Positions 57,185-64,000 of a stretch of 64,000 bases of DNA are shown here, in pieces. The notes below the pieces were generated by a model. That model made no database searches. It was given only the letters and a program-made list of their open reading frames with translations, and was not told the origin of the DNA. The stretch covers positions 1,984,001 to 2,048,000 of the forward strand of contig JAYXKI010000005.1 in the NCBI GenBank assembly GCA_037892935.1, written 5' to 3'. The translations under genes were made by a program, and so were the position numbers. Positions within the stretch are counted from its first letter, which is position 1. The number at the start of each line of letters is the position of its first letter. The DNA is from Phlebopus portentosus (taxonomy: Eukaryota; Basidiomycota; Agaricomycetes; Boletales; Boletinellaceae).

Positions 57185-60100
57185 CTAGGATGAGGGCAAG
57201 GGGAAGACGGAAGGAGCATTTTCGATAAGGTATTCAATTGCGAGCGATTTGCCTGCCATATCGGCGAACTCGCGACTCGGGTCTGCCGAGCGCATGAGAG
57301 TGGCTAGAAGGAAGGACGAATCAGTATATCTAGTCGCAGCTTTACTCTCTGTCAATACTTACGGCCAAAGATGACGCCAAGGTTCCGTGCATTCATGAGG
57401 TTGACGTCGGCATTTAGCTGTATCCTATGCAAATGTAGCATGAGTCGGCTCAGGGTGTGGTAGTGCTCTGCAGGCAGCTGTTTGACCAGGTCTTTCAACG
57501 CCTGACCTTTGGCGCTAGGATCCTTTATATGAGCGGCAGCGACGAATGCCTCGTGCATCCCGAAAGTCAACAACGGATTCGGTAGACTTCGGAAATAGTT
57601 CTTCATGACAGAAGTGACGCTCGACACATCATTGAAGGCTTCAGAGTCGCTCAAGTTGAACGATGCGTAGTCTCCGCGCTCAAACAAAGCCGTGATAGCC
57701 TTTGACTGACCAGAACCTCCAGTCTTACGATAAATGCCTTCATAGTCCATAGCTGTAGGGATTATCCACAGTTAGCGGTCCATCGTTCACACCGACTAAG
57801 CCAAAACTCTCACCATTCGCCTCCACCGCATCAATGCATTTGTCAACAATGATAGGGACGAACAATTCAGAGTTCTTCGACGTCTTCGCATCTTCTCGGA
57901 CCTGTTCGATCAGATCTCTTCCGAACATCGAAGGTGCTGAGAAAATATTCATCAACATGACATGATGGACAATGAATATACCAGGAACGTACGCGGCGCA
58001 ACAATCGGGGCAAGATGATCGTCAGGACCGGCCGTAGATCCGTCATGCGCGCAAGAAGCTTGTACTTGGCCGACACATCGCACATGGACAGACATATTAC
58101 ATACTACACATAACGGACATCAATATCAAATGCGCAGCGAAGATACAAAGCAAAAAAACTAACCTGAACAGCGTACTTGCGAACCCCACATTTTGTCGCC
58201 GCACAAGTCACAACGAGCGAAGCGAAGGATACTAAGCTGTTGGAACATATGCTCAACGCGCTTCTTGCCCTTCGCATTATCAAACGCAGCCATGCCTGCC
58301 ACCGGGACGTCTTTGTTCGCCTTCGCACCAGGCCAACGTAGGCCTATTCGACGTGTAGGCGCCTCGTTGGACTCCAACTTCGAAGGCCTCTGCTGGCGTG
58401 CTTCCGCAGCATCGTCAATGAGAGTCGCAGTGCTCGAAGTGGAAGTCGTGTTGATGATCGGCTGTGCCGGCGCCGCTTGAGCCGCCTGTCGTGTTTTCCA
58501 GCTATCGAACTTATCAAATGATACCTTCCGCTGGGATTCCTGCTGAACAGGCGGCAGCGACTTGTCTCGCGAGTGGCCCGGTTCGATACGACGCTCATAC
58601 TGTTGGTTCAGCTGGGCAAGTTGCTCATTACGTGCATTCAGAACTGCAGTCTCCTCTAGGAATACATCCCGAGCCTCCTTTAGGTCAGCGATCTCTCGCA
58701 CCAAGGCTTCTTTTTGTTGCGTCAGAGGAATCAGCTCATGCTGATACTGTCGCTTGATGTTATCAAGGCGCATTGTTAGGGAACGGCCGACATTTGTTCC
58801 TTGAGCATCCCCATTTGGCAAAGAACTTAGATATCAATGTTGATCAGAATATGGTAAGAACTCCAATAAAACTTATAAAGATACTCACGACTTGGAAGCC
58901 GAGAGTTCCTCGACCTCCGCAAGGGTCATGTCCCTCTCAACCTTGAGTTTCGACAGATCTTTCTCGAGACCGTTGAGATTCTCGTGCAATTCCTTCTCAA
59001 ATCGCTTTTGCACATCTCGACGACGTTCCTCGCCAGACAATGCAGTGATTCTTGCAGCCTGGCCAGAGACTTCAATCTTCAGACGCGATACTTCCTCTTC
59101 AGCTGTACGCCTGGCAGCGAGCTCTTGCTTGAACTCGTCCTCCGCGACTTCGAGTCCATCAAAGATCATTTGACTCGCTCGCTAAAACATCAGGTCAGTC
59201 ATAATCGAACACGCCGGTCAGACTTAGAGTTCACACGAACCTTCATATTGTCAACTTTGGATGACAATTCTGCAACCTGATCTCGCTTCTGATCTAAGCC
59301 CTGGACGATGGCTTCAACGAACGCGCGATCCAGCTTAATATAATCGGCTTGACGCTCCGTTGCGTCAGCCAATGCCTCTTTGAGACGCCGCGTCACCAAT
59401 TCCGCAGCGTCTTGCTTGCCGGGCACAGCACCGTTCGACTCGGAGCGTCGGTGGCCATTAACGCCATTGACGTTGATCCTGGGCGTCGTTGGATGACGCG
59501 ACTCTGCAGACGATCGCGGCGTACTCGCTTCAGCTTTTGAAGAGCCACGGCGATGAATTCTATGACCATCGCTGTGGCTCGATGAGTTTGGCGACCCCGA
59601 AGACGAAACATCAGCGGCTCGCTCGCTATTAGAATGGACTACGATTGGCTCTGGAGGAGCATTCCTCTTGCCTCTTACTGATTGTTGTCTGCGCGGTAGT
59701 TTGACCATGGTTGACGAACTAGCACTGAGGTCAGAGTTCGGGTTTGAGTTCTCCTCGGAAGCAATCATGTCTCTTTGTGGCGTGATCGTGGAAGCGAGGC
59801 TTGTTGGAGTTCTAGCCGTCGCCACATCCAATTCCTCACTCTTTTCCTCTGGTATGGCGTCATCTGTTTTACGCGCGCCAGCAAGCAGCGAAAGTCGCTT
59901 CACGGATGCTGATCCACCAAGATTACTCAATAACTCGTTGAAGTCCGTCCCGCTCATCGAGAACCGCATCGGCGGAAGGGCCGGAGTCATAAAGAAACCT
60001 GAAGTTCGGTGCGTGACAGCCGTTTCTTCAACGTCACCTTTATCAAGCTCGTCGCCACCAACCAAACCCGCCGAATTGGGTTGCGAACTCGACTGGCTTC

Positions 60101-62450
60101 CACTGCGACCATTCGATTCCATCATACTATCCTTTGGAGGTAGCGCTGGTGCAGTATACACTCGCTTTTCTCGCAAGGTATCAGTACTACGATCCATATA
60201 GTTTTGTATGAGCTCATCCGAGTCATTTCCATTGTCCGTCTCGGTATCCGTGCCGCTCTCGATGCTCCTAGGAACATCCGGAGGCATCGGACTAGCCGAC
60301 CGACTACGCTTCATTCCACTGCCATCACCAAACTCCGCTTTGCGAGGCGACAGGCGCCCGCCACGATCATCGAACGAACGCTGAGAGCGAAGCGTCGCTG
60401 GAGCGTTGAGTCTCCCGTTGTAAGGAGAACTCGGCAGACCATTTGCACGCGGGGCCGAAGAAGGCGTCGAACCCGTTCCGAGAGCAGAAGATGACGATCC
60501 TGTGCCTTTCAGACTATCCGACCTCTGTGGAAAAATATTCGCGAAGACATCCCTCCTGGTAGGAGGACTAGTCGAAATCGCGGGTGTTGGAGCTGTCTGC
60601 GAACGCGTCGTTACTGGAGCACTTCTTGGAGATGCAGGCCGTTCTCCACGTGGTTGTGGTGAAGACGACGGTGAATAAAATACCGTCGTCGAACTTGAAC
60701 TATCTTCCTCTATATTCGTAAAATATTCACGTAAAGGAGAAGTCAATCTCGGGGAGTCTCTGCCACCTTGCGCTCCTGTAGGTGAATGAGTCCTTGCAAA
60801 TGATCCCGAAGGTGCAGAACTGGGAGTCGATCCACCTGGTGACGTGGAAGGGGCCGTACCAGGGCGTTTGGGAGTATGGTACTGCATCATTTTTGAAGCT
60901 TCGAGTTGCAGGCCCGGATTGACGGAGTTACGCTTCTCGCGCCTTTTCGAAACACTGAGGCCAGCGACTCCGCCTGCTATCGGCTGGAGCTGCGAAGGCC
61001 GGCTCTCGTCATGACTCCTTCTACGGTTCTCTTCGTCCGAAAGTCCTGGCCACCCGGCTCCTTCGCGTGGAGTTAATGAGCTTGAACGTTCCCTGCCACC
61101 GGAATTTGCATACGACAGAGACGAACTATCTTGGCTGGGAGCACAGTGGTCGTTGAATGACCCTTCCTGAGATGCAGAAACGGAGATAGATGGTGATGTC
61201 GGTTCGGTGCTATTTGATGCATTGTACGAAGCTGAACTGCGGGCGGATTCCACATCCGAGTTCCCGCCTGCCGGTGGGGAAGTCTTCGAATAAGGGGGTG
61301 GCGGTTGAACATCAATCGAAGGACGTCGATCAGTCGCTAAGTCTCCGCTCGTTTGATTTTCTTGAGCATGTGAGTCCAGACGCGACTGAGAGTGGCTAGG
61401 CTCATCCCTGGCACCTTGTTCACTGCTGGGACCAGCCGCAGTTACCGATACAGCGGGAGGGGCGGGGGATGCGGACCGATCGAGACTACTTGGACCCGGA
61501 GTGCCACTCTCGCCGAATGTTCCGTGTGATGATCTCGAACCAGCCTGGGATGACGTAAATGCCTGGCCATGGCTATCGCTCGACGAAACATCATCCGATG
61601 CATGCTTCGCGCGCGATACGTCGGGATGTACAGGGGCCTGGCGTTTCATTAATTACACCAACAGATTCCAACATCGATATCAATCAAACTTTGGTCTTAA
61701 ATAAACGCTCATTTTAATACACGTACCGTATTGGCATGTTCCCCTTCCTTTGGCCGGGAGGCACTGCCGTCTGCTGTTGTTGAGGTCGCACTACGGCCGC
61801 TCGAGCTGGCAAGGCCCGCGCGCTCCCGCTCACGTTGCTTGTGCTTGGCGAGATGTCGTCGACTCCTCGCGACTCGCTCATTGTGACACTTCATGCAGTA
61901 GAAACCCTGGCTCGTCTTCGCAAACACGAGCTCGTCGATCCGATTTTTGCAACTACGGCACGTGAAGCACTCCGCGTGGAAAGAGTCATCGCCCGTCATA
62001 ACGGCTTCGTCGAGGATCGGCAGCTTGCATACTTTGCAGTTGTAGCAATTTGCACATACAGGCGAACCATCAGAGAGCAGTAACAGATTAGTGTCCGCCT
62101 AGAGTAAAATGGCAGTCAGAATATAACATTGCAAAATTCACACATAACTTCTAGTCAAGAAAATAACAGGAAAGCTTACATTGACCTGGTTTCCACATTT
62201 TGCACATTTAAAGCTGTGAACGACGATACAGTTGAGCATGGGCGCTCCTCTCACCGCAAATGCCAAGTTAGAACAAAATCACGTACCAGTCAACATGCCA
62301 TAATGAATTCCCAAACGCTACCACCACGCCACCCGTGTCGCTGCTGACTGACTTGCTGCAGCCAGCGCATAGGCGGTCATCCTCGAGCGTTTGGGCATTC
62401 ACGCTCCGCTGCGCCTGTTGTGGCGGCACGCCGGGCAGGGCAGCTAGCAT
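57185..62450 (-). CDS. LIM-C1-RhoGAP protein (Rga1/Rga2 type)
   Basis: A Rho/Cdc42 GTPase-activating protein controlling polarity. The start at 62450 reads MLAALPGVPPQQAQRSVN. LIM domain 1: RLCAGCSKSV...WHVDW, FKCAKCGNQV and CANCYNCKVC; LIM 2: AMTGDDSFHAECFTCRSCKN and FYCMKCHNERV. A Ser/Pro-rich linker of about 800 residues fills the exon ending at 59199. Coiled-coil regions follow (YKHELIPLTQQKEALVREIA-like at 58700), then a C1-type zinc motif (HMFQQLSILRFARCDLCGDK, MWGSQVRCSG). The RhoGAP domain begins FGRDLIEQVREDAKTS and shows the arginine finger EGIYRKTGGSGQ, KNYFRSLPNPLLTFGMHEAF and NLMNARNLGVIFGR, ending SVFPLPSS with TAG at 57185. About ten exons, around 1,500 aa. Domain order matches fungal Rga proteins. 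Confidence 0.9.
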
Positions 62451-64000
62451 GGTTCGTCGTTTCTTCGCGTAATGATGGCGATGCTTCTATGTAGGAAATC
62501 TCGCCTTGGTTCGTCGGAATACGTGGAAGACCGTCGACACTGGCCGAGTTAGATCGCAAGTTCTCGTCGGATGGCCACTCTTCTACGCGTTGAGGAGAGC
62601 CGCGATCGTGTTCGTTGTAGATAGCTAAGATTGAACAGCCCGCCAGGGAAAGAAGAGGGTAGTGATACCACACGGTACAATAATTGAAAGTGAATCGGTA
62701 AGTAGCAGCGGTAGTTACGGTCCTGTCGGCAGTAGTCCGATTTACGGAGCGCGTAACCCGCAGCAGCTAGGGGGAGATCGTAATTATCGTGACGCCGATG
62801 CACGTAGCGTTGTCCGTAGTTTCCGGTGTAGGCTAAATGTCACTTTAGGAAATAGACGAAAGGCGGAGGAAAGGAAAAGAGAGGGAAGGAGAGGCAGAGG
62901 AGGGAGTGGAAGAGGAGGAGGGAAAGGAAAGAAATCAGTGCCAAGTCCGGGACAGTCACGGCAAAATATTCGATTTAGATTTCGTTTCATTTCTTATTTC
63001 GTCTTCTACCTTACTTGCTACCCCGTGTGAACCCACCGGCTATGCTTTTCATCTGCCGTACTCTCATTCTCCATATTATCTACCCGATAGCCTCGGTCTA
63101 GAGTTCAAATATGTCAATACACTCATTCCTACTTAGCACTTCAACGCTCTCTTCTCTTTATGTCTTGCGAAATACCTCGGAATGGTGTAAGGAAGATGTA
63201 ATGATATGTGTTTATTGTACCTGTGCTGATAACTGATGGATGTTATGAACAACGTTATAGGGTGCGTTTCCCTTCATCAGGCGCATTTTTGGCACCGGTC
63301 CCACCCCATCCGTCCCTTCGGCCCCTTGCTGAACAGCCGTCTGGTCTCGCTCATCTAACCCCGGCCCAGACCGCCCATCGGCAGCGTAAAGCGGTGAGAA
63401 CACATCAAAATCACTGCAATCATAAACCGCAAAGAGCGAGCGCCGCGAGCAAGCGCAAGAAACCGCAGTGCCGCCCACGCTCAGGTGATGACGGCAAGTA
63501 CGGCAAGTAATCATTTGTCCTGTCCTCGATCAAGTTTCGCAAGGAAAGAAAGTAAGGTTAACGTTCCACACGAGAAGCACGCGCAAAACCCGACTAAAGA
63601 GATTATCTCACACAGCACTAAGCAGTACTACCTCCGCACCCCGCTGACATGATCGTCATCCAGCATAGCCAGCAACTCTTATTAACAACACTACAGATCG
63701 ACGCCCATAAGCCCAGTGAAACGAGGTATAACGCAATACATGGATCCTCTAGATATTATTGATGCTCGGTGCGAACCCTACCCGCGCGCCGTTCGAGTAA
63801 TCGTACACAGTGTACCCTAGCCGACAATGAGGCAAACAACTTGATCAGCGTAACATTCTCAAGCTTGACGCGCCTGACGGACAAATCAGGTACGCCCTAT
63901 CTATCGCACTCACAGGACTTGAGAAACTCGTCACCTGAAGAACAGCACCCGAGCGCAGTCGCCCGTCGTTGCCATACACCGAGGGAAAAAGAAATCAAAA
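62451..64000. other. No supported gene
   Basis: Upstream region of the RhoGAP gene and beyond. A purine-rich tract (62858-62937) and short ORFs only. The ORFs at 63208-63514 on both strands overlap and show no known domain; one may be the edge of a gene outside the window. Confidence 0.45.
62858..62937. repeat. Polypurine (G/A) tract
   Basis: About 80 bp almost entirely G and A on the plus strand, in the upstream region of the RhoGAP gene. Confidence 0.7.

Overview
The window is nuclear DNA of a filamentous fungus, most likely an agaricomycete basidiomycete. Gene density is high, the spliceosomal introns are mostly 50-80 bp with GT...AG ends, and several families are typical of mushroom-forming fungi (HAM1-like protein, MpaB-like oxygenase, tandem FAS1 protein). 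No bacterial, plasmid or organellar sequence was seen. All calls come from reading translations by eye; exon boundaries are given where they could be placed from splice signals and frame.

Layout. 1.3-7.0 kb, minus strand: GOT1 (four clean exons), a secreted type-B carboxylesterase, and a GPI-type protein with two FAS1 domains. 7.0-10.3 kb holds only weak ORFs. 10.3-14.5 kb: a divergent pair, a disordered TCO89-like protein (minus) and the ribosome-biogenesis factor UTP6 (plus). 16.1-16.4 kb: a small secreted protein. 17.0-19.6 kb: a tandem duplication of a mitochondrial-type protein, one copy intact and the other truncated by a 2-nt deletion. 20.0-22.5 kb: the mitochondrial inner-membrane protein MDM31/32.

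22.8-28.9 kb is an accessory island: a 229-bp MITE; a complete but decayed 3.1-kb Tc1/mariner-type element with 156-bp inverted repeats carrying a transposase and a convergent passenger gene; and the 5' part of a Rom2/Rgf-type Rho-GEF that stops after its DEP domain. 29.8-33.5 kb: an MpaB-like (DUF2236) oxygenase and a CFA-synthase-like methyltransferase. 35.4-41.3 kb: a tandem array of about seven units of an unrecognised acidic two-exon protein family, in all stages from intact to decayed, followed by a second MITE.

42.8-62.5 kb is ordinary core gene space: a bZIP factor, the protein phosphatase PP5 (PPT1), a BTB protein, Arp2/3 subunit ARPC2, a HAM1-like protein with an acylation-type N-terminus, and a LIM-C1-RhoGAP protein. 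The last 1.5 kb shows no gene I can support. Many core genes concern membranes, mitochondria and cell polarity (GOT1, MDM31, ARPC2, RhoGAP), but nothing indicates that they form a cluster. The parts that look unusual are the array at 35-41 kb, the transposon with its passenger, and the tandem mitochondrial pair.
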